This document shows positions 22,718 to 30,061 of a stretch of 42,663 nt of DNA, piece after piece. The DNA is from JAFALX01 sp050734185. Its GTDB lineage: Bacteria > Chloroflexota > Dormibacteria > Aeolococcales > Aeolococcaceae. The stretch spans positions 1 through 42,663 of the forward strand of contig JBOHUE010000139.1 of the NCBI GenBank assembly GCA_050734185.1. Direction: 5' to 3'. A program made the position numbers and the translations under genes. The first letter of the stretch is position 1. Each line of letters begins with the position of its first letter. The notes below the pieces were generated by a model. That model searched no databases, had not been told where the DNA came from, and saw only the letters and a program-made list of their open reading frames with translations.

Positions 22718-25573
22718 ATGACCCTCGCCATCGCTCACCTCGATCCGGACCAGCGGCGTGCCGTCGAGCACCAGGACGGTCCCTGCCTCGTGCTGGCCGG
22801 GCCCGGGACAGGCAAGACGCGGGTCATCGTCGATCGCTTCCTCCGCCTCCTGTCGGAGGGCGTCGGACCGGAGCGGCAGCTCGTTCTGACCTACACGCGA
22901 CGCGCCGCGGACGAGATGCGCCGCCGCGCCGAGGAGGTGGCTGGTGCCTTCACCGGCGACCCGCCGCTCACCACCTACCACGCGTTCGCCTTCCGTGTCG
23001 TGCGCGACTGGGGCTGGCTCGCCGGGGTCTCGCCGGTGTTCCGCGTCGCCGACGCGGCCGAGCGATGGCTGCACGTCGAGGCAGTGCTCGACGAGATGAA
23101 ACCGCGAGCGCTCTGGAACCCGCTGCGGCCGTACGAGCTGATGGACCCACTGCTCTCGGTGATCACGTTTGCCAAGCAGGAGCTGGTGACGCCCGCGCAG
23201 TACGAGGCCTGGGCGCAGCAGGCGCTCGAGCTCTGCAGCGACGACGTGGAGCGGTTCGTGCTGCAGCGTCATGCCGATGTCGCGGCTGTCTACGCCCGGC
23301 TCGACGATCGTTACCGGCGCCACGCGATCTTCGACCACGACGATTGCATCCTCTATGCTGAACGCCTGATCCGCGAGCAACCCGCGGTGCGCCGCGCCGT
23401 CGCCGAGAGCCTCGGGTACGTCATGGTCGACGAGTACCAGGACACGAACTACGCGCAGGCCAAGCTCGTTGAAACGCTGTGCGCAGACTCGGGCAACGTG
23501 CTCGTCGTCGCCGACGACGACCAGTCGATCTACAAGTTCCGCGGCGCCAGCCGCGCCAACCTCGACCGGTTTGGGCGCGTGTACCCCGGGCACCGGTCGA
23601 TCACGCTGACGCACAACTACCGCAGCACCGAAGCGATCGTGGGGGTGTCGCGCTCGATCATCGCCGGTGCCGCGCCGGATACGCGCATCGTCAAGGCGCT
23701 CACCGCCGAACGCGGCTTCGGCGCGGCGGTCGAGGTGTGGGCGGCACCGGACGAGCGCAGCGAGGTGCTCGCCGTTACTCGAGAATGCCGCGAGTTGATT
23801 GCGGGCGGCGCGCGCGCCGCAGACATCGCGTGGCTGTTCCGCCAGCACGTGCACATGGAGCCGGCAATGCAGGCGCTGCGCGAGCTCGGCGTCCCGTACC
23901 AGGTGTCAGGCGGGCGCGGATTCTTTCAGGAGCGCGAGGTCAAGGACGCGTTCGCATTGCTGGGCGCGGCGGCCGACCCGAGCGACGACCAGGCGGTGCT
24001 GCGCTGCCTGCACCTGCCTGCGTGGCGGGTGTCACCGGCAGCGCGCGCCGCGCTGGCTCGGCTTGCCGGCGAACACGAGTCCCCGCTGACAACGCTGATC
24101 GCGACGAGCGGTGACGATGTGCTCGATGTCATCGACGAACCAGATCGCACCGCGATCACGCAGTGCGTGACCGTGCTCCTCGAACTGCACGCGCAGAGCC
24201 TGCGCGAGGATGTCCGCGACGTCTTCTATGAGGCCCTGCAACGGTCTGAGTTCCTGGGGATGCTCGATGAGCAGGGTGGCGCCGCGCGTCTGCAGATCGG
24301 GGCGAACCTCAATAAGATCGGTGAGCTGCTGGAATCGTTTGCGGACTGGTGCGATGACCGGCGGGTCACGACGGCACTCCACTACCTCTCGGTGCTGCGG
24401 GACAGCAAGGAAGCATCCGAGCTTCCCGCCATTGATGCGATCGAGGACGGCGTGATGCTGCTCACCGCACACGGCGCCAAGGGCCTCGAGTGGCCCGTCG
24501 TTTTCCTGTCGCGCTGCGCCGCCGGCGCGTGGTCGGGCCGCTCGCGGGGACCGTTCGACCTGCAGCTTCCCGATGAGCTCGTCCCAGAGCCAGCGCCGCC
24601 GGGTGACGCGGCGGTCGACGAGGAACGCCGCCTGTTCTACGTCGCCGCAACGCGTGCGCGTGACCGGCTCGTGTGCACCTGGGCGCAGCGGTATCCGCGC
24701 CAATGGAGCGCGCAGAAGCGCGTGCCCTTCATGGATGTCGCGTCCGATGTGGGCGCGGTGGATGTGGCTCCGCCGGCGGCGCCACCGTCACACGAGCGGC
24801 CGCCACGGGCCGCCGGCACGCCATTGCCGCAACATCTGAGCCTCGCCGTTTCCGATCTGCGCGTGTTCAAGGCGTGCCCACGCCGCTTCGAGTACCGCAA
24901 GATCTGGCGGCTGCCGGTGCGCAACACGGTGCAGAGCTGGTACGGCACGCTCGTGCACGAGGTGCTGCGCACCGCGGCGGTGCAACGAGGCGAGGGCGCC
25001 GCCGTCGACGGCGACGCAATCGCCGCCCTGTGGAACCAGGCCTGGGACGAGTCGCGAGGCCCCAAGGGTCAGACGGCGGGCCTGCGCGCCCTCGGCGAGG
25101 AGCAGCTGCGCCGCTATGTGGCCTCGGCAGCGTGGCGCGACGCGCACATCGAGACGGTTGAAGACCGGGTGGTGCTGCCGACCAACGGCGCCGAGATCGT
25201 CGGACGGTTCGACCGGGTGGACGCGAACGTCGGGTCGCCGACCGTGGTCGACTACAAGACGAGTCGCCCCAAGACAGCAGAGTCACTGAAGCGAGACCTT
25301 CAGGTTCGCGCGTACGCGGTGGCGCTGTCGCAACGCGCGAAGAGCGACCACGTCGCGGTCGAGCTGCACTACCTGCAGACGAGCGAGGTGGCACGCGTCG
25401 AGTTCGACCGCGAGTTCCTCAACCGCGCATGGGGCCAGATCAGCGCGACGGCATCGGAGATCGTCGATGCGTGGCGCGCCGGTGATTTCCCGCCACGGCC
25501 GTCCACGTGGCAGTGCTCCACGTGCGAATACCGCACGGTGTGTTCCGAGGGGCGCGAAGCAACCGCGGGGTAA
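22718..25573 (+). CDS. UvrD/Rep-family ATP-dependent helicase with Fe-S PD-(D/E)XK nuclease domain
   Basis: 951 residues. SF1A helicase: Q-motif region DPDQRRAVEH, Walker A AGPGTGKT (27-34), Walker B VDEYQDTNYAQ (about 237), LVVADDDQSIYKFRGA, TLTHNYRSTEAI, and motif V/VI LLTAHGAKGLEWPVVFLSR with YVAATRARDRL. The C-terminal nuclease domain has GRFDRVD and VVDYKTSRP (D...ExK-type, D-x-K) and four cysteines arranged as in AddB/Cas4 Fe-S nucleases: one in KACPRRFEYRK (about 718) and three in CSTCEYRTVC near the end. Probably DNA end processing or recombinational repair, acting alone or with a partner outside the window. Confidence 0.92.
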   Translation: MTLAIAHLDPDQRRAVEHQDGPCLVLAGPGTGKTRVIVDRFLRLLSEGVGPERQLVLTYTRRAADEMRRRAEEVAGAFTGDPPLTTYHAFAFRVVRDWGWLAGVSPVFRVADAAERWLHVEAVLDEMKPRALWNPLRPYELMDPLLSVITFAKQELVTPAQYEAWAQQALELCSDDVERFVLQRHADVAAVYARLDDRYRRHAIFDHDDCILYAERLIREQPAVRRAVAESLGYVMVDEYQDTNYAQAKLVETLCADSGNVLVVADDDQSIYKFRGASRANLDRFGRVYPGHRSITLTHNYRSTEAIVGVSRSIIAGAAPDTRIVKALTAERGFGAAVEVWAAPDERSEVLAVTRECRELIAGGARAADIAWLFRQHVHMEPAMQALRELGVPYQVSGGRGFFQEREVKDAFALLGAAADPSDDQAVLRCLHLPAWRVSPAARAALARLAGEHESPLTTLIATSGDDVLDVIDEPDRTAITQCVTVLLELHAQSLREDVRDVFYEALQRSEFLGMLDEQGGAARLQIGANLNKIGELLESFADWCDDRRVTTALHYLSVLRDSKEASELPAIDAIEDGVMLLTAHGAKGLEWPVVFLSRCAAGAWSGRSRGPFDLQLPDELVPEPAPPGDAAVDEERRLFYVAATRARDRLVCTWAQRYPRQWSAQKRVPFMDVASDVGAVDVAPPAAPPSHERPPRAAGTPLPQHLSLAVSDLRVFKACPRRFEYRKIWRLPVRNTVQSWYGTLVHEVLRTAAVQRGEGAAVDGDAIAALWNQAWDESRGPKGQTAGLRALGEEQLRRYVASAAWRDAHIETVEDRVVLPTNGAEIVGRFDRVDANVGSPTVVDYKTSRPKTAESLKRDLQVRAYAVALSQRAKSDHVAVELHYLQTSEVARVEFDREFLNRAWGQISATASEIVDAWRAGDFPPRPSTWQCSTCEYRTVCSEGREATAG

Positions 25574-25587
25574 CAACGTCCGTCGAC

Positions 25588-25685
25588 CCGACGAAGCTCC
25601 AGGGAGGCAATGCTGGCCTGGCGCAGGGCCCTGCTTCCGGGGTACGACGAAGCTCCGCGTTCGCGCCAATGTTGGTAAGGCCAAA
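25588..25685. repeat. short direct repeats after the helicase gene
   Basis: CGACGAAGCTCC occurs twice about 53 bp apart, each followed by a GCAATGCTGG / CCAATGTTGG-like word. The second copy read in reverse (ACATTGGCGCGAAC) resembles the core of the short repeat that recurs through 26-29 kb. Marks the left border of the accessory island. Confidence 0.45.
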
Positions 25686-25696
25686 CATGAGAATCG

Positions 25697-25927
25697 CTAC
25701 CCCGAACGAGCTCGCACCGTGAAGAACGCTAAGAGCAGCACGATCACCAAGGCCGCGACTGCGATCGCTATGTCGAAGGCCAACGCAGCCGGCGGGTACA
25801 GGACGAACCGTTCGATCAGCGTCAGCACTCCGACGCCGAGAAGGCACCTCAGCGCCATCGACAGGCTTGAAGGAAACCCCGTAGCGGCAGCAAGCCTCGC
25901 GAACCAGCCCTGTCGAGAAGTCGTCAT
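25697..25927 (-). CDS. small membrane protein, 76 aa
   Basis: From ATG 25927: a short polar start, then two hydrophobic segments (about 27-42, MALRCLLGVGVLTLIERFV; and 47-69, ALAFDIAIAVAALVIVLLLA) and a basic end. No family recognised. A GATAAT hexamer at 25934-25939 lies 6 nt before the start, a leaderless-type layout that supports a real gene. The longer frame to 25981 is less likely. Confidence 0.5.
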   Translation of the reverse strand: MTTSRQGWFARLAAATGFPSSLSMALRCLLGVGVLTLIERFVLYPPAALAFDIAIAVAALVIVLLLAFFTVRARSG

Positions 25928-25974
25928 GGCCGGATTATCTCTACAGATAGCGGACGGCAGAGTCAGGAGTGGTC

Positions 25975-26008
25975 GACTCAAGTAGAGGTTGGCGCATCCT
26001 CGCCTGTC
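25975..26008 (+). repeat. short dispersed repeat, instance A
   Basis: ACTCAAGTAGAGGTTGGCGC followed by ATCCTCGCCTG. Related copies at about 27223, 27560, 27952 and 28801 share GTCAAGT, TTGGCGCATCCT and GCCTGGC. It lies between two small genes. Confidence 0.5.
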
Positions 26009-26032
26009 TGTCCACGCCGTCGCCAGAGGCGC

Positions 26033-26413
26033 CTACTCTCCGACGAAGGAGCCATCAGGCGCGACGATGAAGCTTGCGGCTAGCGGCTTCAAGGACCGCC
26101 AGCCGCCGTCGTCGATAGAAAGTACGAGACGTAGGTTTTGCCGCTTGCCGTCGTCCCAGACTGCTTCAATCTCGAGCTGGTAGACGACGCCCGACGTGCC
26201 TTTGCGTGTCTCGGATCGCGCAGTCTCGAACCGGCGGAGTTGCTCATAACGCAGCCGCCGTAACCGCGCCTCCTCCTGGCTCAGAAGCTCGCGCGCCTCG
26301 GCTTCGTCCACACGCGCAACGTACCACCGCCCTCCGTCCCGCTTGCGCTCGGGCTCCAGGAGGCTCGACACTTCAGAGAGGTCGCCTTCGTGGGCGTCCG
26401 TGTCGGGGGTCAT
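26033..26413 (-). CDS. hypothetical protein, 126 aa
   Basis: Soluble, highly charged protein: a helical Glu/Arg-rich middle (ELLSQEEARLRRLRYEQLRR) followed by a beta-rich end (VYQLEIEAVWDDGKRQ, LRLVLSIDDGG, SFIVAPDGSF). No family recognised. Codon use looks coding, and the frame is free of stops over its whole length. Borders: short repeat A on its 3' side. Function unknown. Confidence 0.55.
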   Translation of the reverse strand: MTPDTDAHEGDLSEVSSLLEPERKRDGGRWYVARVDEAEARELLSQEEARLRRLRYEQLRRFETARSETRKGTSGVVYQLEIEAVWDDGKRQNLRLVLSIDDGGWRSLKPLAASFIVAPDGSFVGE

Positions 26414-26555
26414 TCACGACTACTGGGGTGGCTCGCGGAGCTCTCTCCTCAGGTCTGCCCCAGCTGCCGTCACCGGCGTTGCTTGAGCGCCGCGTCAGCG
26501 TAAGTCGCGCCTTTTCGTTCGGATGAAACCCTTGAGGCTGCTCTACGATGGCGGC

Positions 26556-26789
26556 ATGGCCGACGCTGCATTGCTCGACCGCATCGTCATCAACCCAGAC
26601 GTCGCCGGCGGTAAGGCCACAATCAGGGGCCATCGAATTTGGGTTTCGCTCATCTTGGGGCTGCTCGCCGACGGCATGACTGTTGACGAGATCCTCGACG
26701 AGTACCCGGGTCTCGAAGAGGCTGACGTTCGCGCCTGCATCGCATATGGAGCCCGCCTCGCCTCTGGACCGTTCGTCGACGTTGCGTGA
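26556..26789 (+). CDS. DUF433 antitoxin-like protein
   Basis: 77 residues with the DUF433 core: LLDRIVINPDVAGGKATIRG, then HRIWVSLILGLLADGMTVDE, ILDEYPGLEEADVRACIAYG. DUF433 proteins are VapB-like partners of DUF5615 PIN-like toxins, and one follows here with a 4-bp overlap (GTGA). ATG 26556 is preferred to ATG 26523: TACGAT ends 6 nt upstream and family members start here. Confidence 0.88.
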   Translation: MADAALLDRIVINPDVAGGKATIRGHRIWVSLILGLLADGMTVDEILDEYPGLEEADVRACIAYGARLASGPFVDVA

Positions 26790-27177
26790 GGATCAAGCTC
26801 GACGAGAATCTGGGACGTCGCGCCGCTGAGGCCTTTCGGGCCGCTGGGCACGATGTCGCGACAGCCCACGAGCAGCAGCTGACCAGCGCGACAGATCAGG
26901 AGGTCTTCGACGTTTGCGTCAGTGAGGGCCGACTTCTCGTCAGCCTCGACATCGACTTCGCCAATCCACTGCGTTTTGACCGCTCAAAGGTGCTGGCATC
27001 GCGGTGCTCCGCGTTCACAGCGAGCCGACTCGCGATGAACTCGACGACGCAGCGCGAACACTTCTCGATGCCCTCGAGCGGGCGGATGTCGCGGGTCACC
27101 TCTGGGTGGTTCGCGGTCAACGCGTCCGCGAGTACACGTCGGGTGCCGAAGAAGGCTACGCTCGACGGGAAAGGTAA
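26786..27177 (+). pseudogene. DUF5615 PIN-like toxin, frameshifted
   Basis: The first part (RIKLDENLGRRAAEAFRAAG, HDVATAHEQQLTSATDQEVF, LLVSLDIDFANPLRFD) is a normal DUF5615 N-terminus with acidic PIN-like residues. After FDRSK the conserved continuation (GIAVLRVHSEPTRDELDDAA, then ALERADVAGHLWVVRGQRVR) is in another frame and ends at TAA 27175-27177. Restoring one G in the AAAGG tract near 26990 joins both parts. Either the toxin is inactivated or the read has an indel. The unshifted frame runs on without homology to 27628. Confidence 0.8.
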
Positions 27178-27217
27178 AGAAGCAGGCGGACGGCGCGGCC
27201 GAGCACGTCCTCCTCAG

Positions 27218-27252
27218 GGGTCATTGACGCACCCTTGCCTGGCTTGCGAACT
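27218..27252 (+). repeat. short dispersed repeat, instance E
   Basis: GGGTCATTGACGCACCCTTG followed by CCTGGC; matches the TTGGCGCATCCT-GCCTGGC core with a few changes. Lies just after the frameshifted DUF5615 gene. Confidence 0.4.
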
Positions 27253-27558
27253 CGTACCCAGAGCCCGTCTCACTACCCGGCCCGGATACAAAAAAAAGGC
27301 CCGGGGTCCTGCCGAAACATTGTCCCCGAGCTCCACGAGCGTAGCACCCGGCGGGTGGCGAGTTACATCCGCCAGTGGTCGCCGTCCCGACCGTCGTCAC
27401 TTCTTACCCGAGTTGGCGCGTTCTAACTCCTCCGCCTTGCGGACAGTTCCCCGCTGTTCTCGAAACTCGCCAGCAACCCGCGCTCGCCACGTCCTAGGCA
27501 AATTCGATGATTGCGCCAGGCAATTCTGCGCCGTCTTTCATTTGCAGCGATCGGGAGC

Positions 27559-27592
27559 GTCAAGTGCACATTGGCGCATCCTGGCCTGGCCG
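27559..27592 (+). repeat. short dispersed repeat, instance B
   Basis: GTCAAGTGCACATTGGCGCA followed by TCCTGGCCTGGCC. Lies just upstream of the 27628 gene. Confidence 0.5.
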
Positions 27593-27627
27593 GGTAAGTG
27601 GGCCCCCGGAGTACGGGTCCTGTTGTG

Positions 27628-27927
27628 ATGAGCAATGCGCGGGGAAGACCTGGGGAAGCAGAAGCTTCGGCCGCCGTGACCGCCGTGCTTCATGAGCACG
27701 CCGTCGCATTGCGCAGCGCTGGCATAAACGTCAACGGTCCCGAGATCGTGAGAATCGCCGGCTCGACCGGTTACGACTCGGAAGTCACGCTCATGCTCCG
27801 TCGCAGCGGCGATGTATTCGACGTGCTCGTCTACATGGTCTATCTCAAGGGCCGCTTAGTGGACAGCCCAGCGGCCATCGCGAGCGTCGTCGCGGCCGAT
27901 CTGTCGCAGCTGCTGAGCGGCGAATAG
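27628..27927 (+). CDS. hypothetical protein, 99 aa
   Basis: Soluble alpha/beta protein: helical N-terminus (AEASAAVTAVLHEHAVALRS), then strands with STGYDSEVTLMLRRSGDVFD, VLVYMVYLKGRLVDSPAAIA. No family recognised. ATG 27628 is preferred; GTG 27598 would add ten unlikely residues. The gene is neatly framed by copies B (27559) and C (27951) of the short repeat, so it behaves like a small module. Confidence 0.55.
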   Translation: MSNARGRPGEAEASAAVTAVLHEHAVALRSAGINVNGPEIVRIAGSTGYDSEVTLMLRRSGDVFDVLVYMVYLKGRLVDSPAAIASVVAADLSQLLSGE

Positions 27928-27950
27928 CAGTCGCGCCGGTCAGCGCGCCG

Positions 27951-27985
27951 TCAAGTGGAGGTTGGCGGATGCTTGCCTGGCCCGG
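27951..27985 (+). repeat. short dispersed repeat, instance C
   Basis: GTCAAGTGGAGGTTGGCGGA followed by TGCTTGCCTGGCCC. Directly after the 27628 gene. Confidence 0.5.
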
Positions 27986-28018
27986 CGTGGTCACCCCTCT
28001 GCTCGCACCGGGACTGGC

Positions 28019-28276
28019 TCACTCGAAGAACGCTTCAGCTGCAACCGGCGTGAGGTTGCGGAGATCCCACTCCGAAACTGCAACCCCCGCACCGAGGAGA
28101 CTAGCCAATCCGCGGCCGGCTGCCTCGAGGACAGCGCGCCCCTCGTCCATCCGCTCGCCCACGGCAATGAGAGGGTCGTCAGCACGCACCTCCCTGCTCT
28201 CCGCAAGGGGCCTCAATTGCCCGCACACGATCACCCTCGGGGAGGGCCGCGTTATGAGCCACTCGCACGTCGTCAT
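28019..28276 (-). CDS. hypothetical protein (start uncertain)
   Basis: Only the C-terminal part looks protein-like: VRADDPLIAVGERMDEGRAV, then LEAAGRGLASLLGAGVAVSE and WDLRNLTPVAAEAFFE. GTG at about 28187 with GGGAG next to it would give about 56 residues and overlaps the end of a protein-like continuation of the Doc frame (see findings). Possibly a small partner gene or a decayed fragment. No function can be assigned. Confidence 0.35.
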   Translation of the reverse strand: MTTCEWLITRPSPRVIVCGQLRPLAESREVRADDPLIAVGERMDEGRAVLEAAGRGLASLLGAGVAVSEWDLRNLTPVAAEAFFE

Positions 28277-28349
28277 CGCTGTAGCCGCTCAACTCTTCGC
28301 GACCATAGAACAATGCGTTGAGGGCGAGGACGCACGACCGACGCTCCGG

Positions 28350-28646
28350 TCACTCCGCCAGCTGGTTGTCGTCTGCTGGAAGCAGCCGGGCTCCGTCGAC
28401 TTCATTCGCGTCGAGGACCCATCGGGCAAGTAGAAGCGCTGTGCGCTTGTTGCCTTCAGCAAAAGCCTGGGCAGACGCGACGCGAAAGGCAATCCGACCC
28501 GCGGCAGCCACAGGGTCCAAGGTGTCGCGAGCCGAGTTCAGCGCAACCGTAAGGCGCTCGATGTCGTCTGGCTCGTCGAACCACTCGTCGCTCTCGCGAA
28601 CCGCTTGGTTGATAGCGATTGCGAGACTGACGGTGGGCAGCCTCAA
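28350..28646 (-). CDS. Doc/Fic-family toxin-like protein
   Basis: 98 residues from TTG 28646, whose codon overlaps the stop of the upstream 39-aa gene (TTGA). The Fic/Doc signature is AQAFAEGNKRTALLLARWVL: the HxFxDGNKRT motif with Gln in the His position and Glu for Asp. Doc toxins phosphorylate EF-Tu using that His, so activity is uncertain unless this subfamily works differently. The frame ends at TGA 28350, but after this stop the same frame goes on with 55 protein-like codons. A longer start at 28703 is unlikely because it overlaps the small gene. Confidence 0.72.
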   Translation of the reverse strand: MRLPTVSLAIAINQAVRESDEWFDEPDDIERLTVALNSARDTLDPVAAAGRIAFRVASAQAFAEGNKRTALLLARWVLDANEVDGARLLPADDNQLAE

Positions 28647-28762
28647 TGATCGCGAAGGTAGTCGAGGAGTGTCCGATATTCGCGTAGGCGGGCCTGAAGC
28701 CACGCGCGGTCCGCTGAGCTGAGCTTCGAAGGTGCTTTGGGCGCGGGTTGTCTGGCTGCCAT
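28643..28762 (-). CDS. 39-aa putative antitoxin of the Doc-like toxin
   Basis: ATG 28762 to TGA 28643. The residues after a Lys/Pro-rich start are LSSADRAWLQARLREYRTLL then DYLRDH, a single amphipathic helix. It overlaps the Doc start by 4 nt and has a TACGAT hexamer 6 nt before the ATG. Position and coupling fit an antitoxin; the size is below most annotation cut-offs. No Phd/AbrB DNA-binding part is seen. Confidence 0.6.
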   Translation of the reverse strand: MAARQPAPKAPSKLSSADRAWLQARLREYRTLLDYLRDH

Positions 28763-28800
28763 GCGGATATCGTAGCGGTGCTATCCGAAATGACGGCCCG

Positions 28801-28835
28801 ACTCAGGTGCACATCGTCGCATCCTCGACGGGCCA
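28801..28835 (+). repeat. short dispersed repeat, instance D
   Basis: ACTCAGGTGCACATCGTCGC followed by ATCCTCGACGGGCC; same layout as instance A with several changes. Lies upstream of the Doc module, in the 209-bp gap before hicB, where no gene was found. Confidence 0.4.
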
Positions 28836-28971
28836 ACCTCGTCGTCAGTGGCCTCGCGATCGGTCTCTTGCGGAGACGCCGTCCCACCAGAACGCGGTCA
28901 TAGGGCTAGCCGCGGGGCCGCAGTGAGCACGGATCAGCCCCGACGCTATGTCCCCGCCACCCACCTGCGAC

Positions 28972-29409
28972 CTAGGCCGAGCGGAGTAACTGATCGACCC
29001 GCTGGTGCGACAACCGAAGAACCTCAGCCGCGTCGCGACGTGACAAGCCAGCTCCAACCAGCGCTTTCGCTGCCTCCCGTGTGGCTGTAGCGGCGTCGTG
29101 TTCCGCAGCAGTCGCGCGCGCACGGCTCCGGCGCGCAGTTTCCGCGGCGCGCTTCACATCAGTAGGGAGTTTCACCCGCAGCTCAACGTTGACGGTGTCC
29201 CGGGCGACGTGCAGGTCACGTTCGCCGGCATCGCTGCGTCCGACCTCGAGCCACAGCGCAATCGCGTCCTGGAGATAGCGACGCAGGCCAGCCAGCGTGC
29301 GAGCATGCGTATGCACGCCACGCAGTGCCGGGACGCTGGCAATCCAATTCCCCGCCTCGTCGCGTTCGACTTCGGCGAGATAGGCGGTATCGCTCACATC
29401 TGCAGCCAT
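28972..29409 (-). CDS. hicB: HicB-family antitoxin
   Basis: 145 residues from ATG 29409, overlapping hicA by 16 nt. HicB-like fold: YLAEVERDEAGNWIASVPAL, then RGVHTHARTLAGLRRYLQDA, IALWLEV. A long Arg/Ala-rich helical region leads to a C-terminal helix-turn-helix (GLSRRDAAEVLRLSHQRVDQ) that likely binds the operon promoter. Neutralises HicA. Confidence 0.88.
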   Translation of the reverse strand: MAADVSDTAYLAEVERDEAGNWIASVPALRGVHTHARTLAGLRRYLQDAIALWLEVGRSDAGERDLHVARDTVNVELRVKLPTDVKRAAETARRSRARATAAEHDAATATREAAKALVGAGLSRRDAAEVLRLSHQRVDQLLRSA

Positions 29410-29594
29410 CGCTTGCCGAGGCATGGCTCGAGATCGCGCTCGATCGCCCGCATCATGCCGCTGGGAAGATCGCCGCTGTGGACTGGTATTACCGTCTGAC
29501 AACCGTCGCATCGAACCACCAGATGGGAGCCGCTCTGACGCACTTCGTTGCAACCTCGGCGGCGGAGCAGCCGTCGAAGCTTGGTGACCGACAC
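29394..29594 (-). CDS. hicA: HicA-family mRNA interferase toxin
   Basis: 66 residues: KLRRLLRRRGCNEVRQSGSH with the catalytic His at position 24, then VIPVHSGDLPSGMMRAIERD. dsRBD-like fold that cleaves mRNA. GTG start 29594; TAGACT (29602-29607) lies 7 nt upstream, so the hicA-hicB mRNA may be leaderless. Toxin first, antitoxin second, as usual for HicAB. Both genes appear intact. Confidence 0.9.
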   Translation of the reverse strand: MSVTKLRRLLRRRGCNEVRQSGSHLVVRCDGCQTVIPVHSGDLPSGMMRAIERDLEPCLGKRWLQM

Positions 29595-29671
29595 CCAGCA
29601 TAGTCTATCCAGCTAGACGCTGACATGGCTAGCCCCCTAGACGATCAGCCCGTGGCTATCGTGAGGTCACG

Positions 29672-30019
29672 GTGAAGGTTGTCATTGGCGCCGTCTGGGC
29701 CACCATCGGGGCCGGGCTCGGGTTCCTAAGCCTTGAGTTGGCCGGCGTGATACTGCTCTTCACTTTCATCCCCGCCGCCCTTGTCATGAAGCGTCACGAG
29801 CGTGAAAGGCTGCCGGATGTGTTGTTCTGCTTCGGAGTCGGCTACTTGGCATCGGTGGTCTACTTTGCGATACGAACATCGGGCATCTTCAGCGGCGAGG
29901 CAGGATCGGGCGAGATCGCTTACTTCTCAGTCCACATTGCGATCGGCGTTGCATTGATCGGCTCGGGGGTCGCCATGTGGCTCTGTTGGACGGCGAGCGA
30001 TTTGACCAAACGCATATAG
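29672..30019 (+). CDS. hypothetical membrane protein, 115 aa
   Basis: Three to four hydrophobic segments: about 3-35 (VVIGAVWATIGAGLGFLSLE and LAGVILLFTFIPAALVM), 48-67 (DVLFCFGVGYLASVVYFAIR), and 85-106 (FSVHIAIGVALIGSGVAMWL). No family recognised. GTG start with GAGGT upstream. Convergent with the histidine kinase gene. Function unknown. Confidence 0.6.
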   Translation: MKVVIGAVWATIGAGLGFLSLELAGVILLFTFIPAALVMKRHERERLPDVLFCFGVGYLASVVYFAIRTSGIFSGEAGSGEIAYFSVHIAIGVALIGSGVAMWLCWTASDLTKRI

Positions 30020-30061
30020 GCACGGCGCAACTCACGCACCTCACGTTCCACCTTGCGGCCG

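Larger units (their letters stand above)
27178..27627. other. 450-bp region without an intact gene
   Basis: Contains an A8 tract flanked by CCGGCCCGG and GGCCCGGGG (27282-27303), short repeats at 27223 and 27560, and on the minus strand a protein-like but startless stretch ending at about 27410 (VAGEFREQRGTVRKAEELER, ANSGKK, stop), possibly the tail of a decayed gene. Other frames look non-coding. Confidence 0.4.

Noticed and set aside
27279..27310. A8 tract with GC-rich flanks as a rho-independent terminator
   Set aside because: On either strand the CCGGGCC blocks are mostly direct repeats, and the T-run would fall in the loop rather than after a stem.
25975..28835. Integron-like cassette array with attC sites
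   Set aside because: Single-gene modules and spaced repeats look similar, but the repeats lack the paired RYYYAAC/GTTRRRY boxes with inner palindrome, and no integron integrase is in the window.
28456..28887. 143-codon frame over the Doc module
   Set aside because: Runs in another frame through the 39-aa gene and the Doc gene, is rich in Arg/Ser and has no motif; it is a shadow frame.
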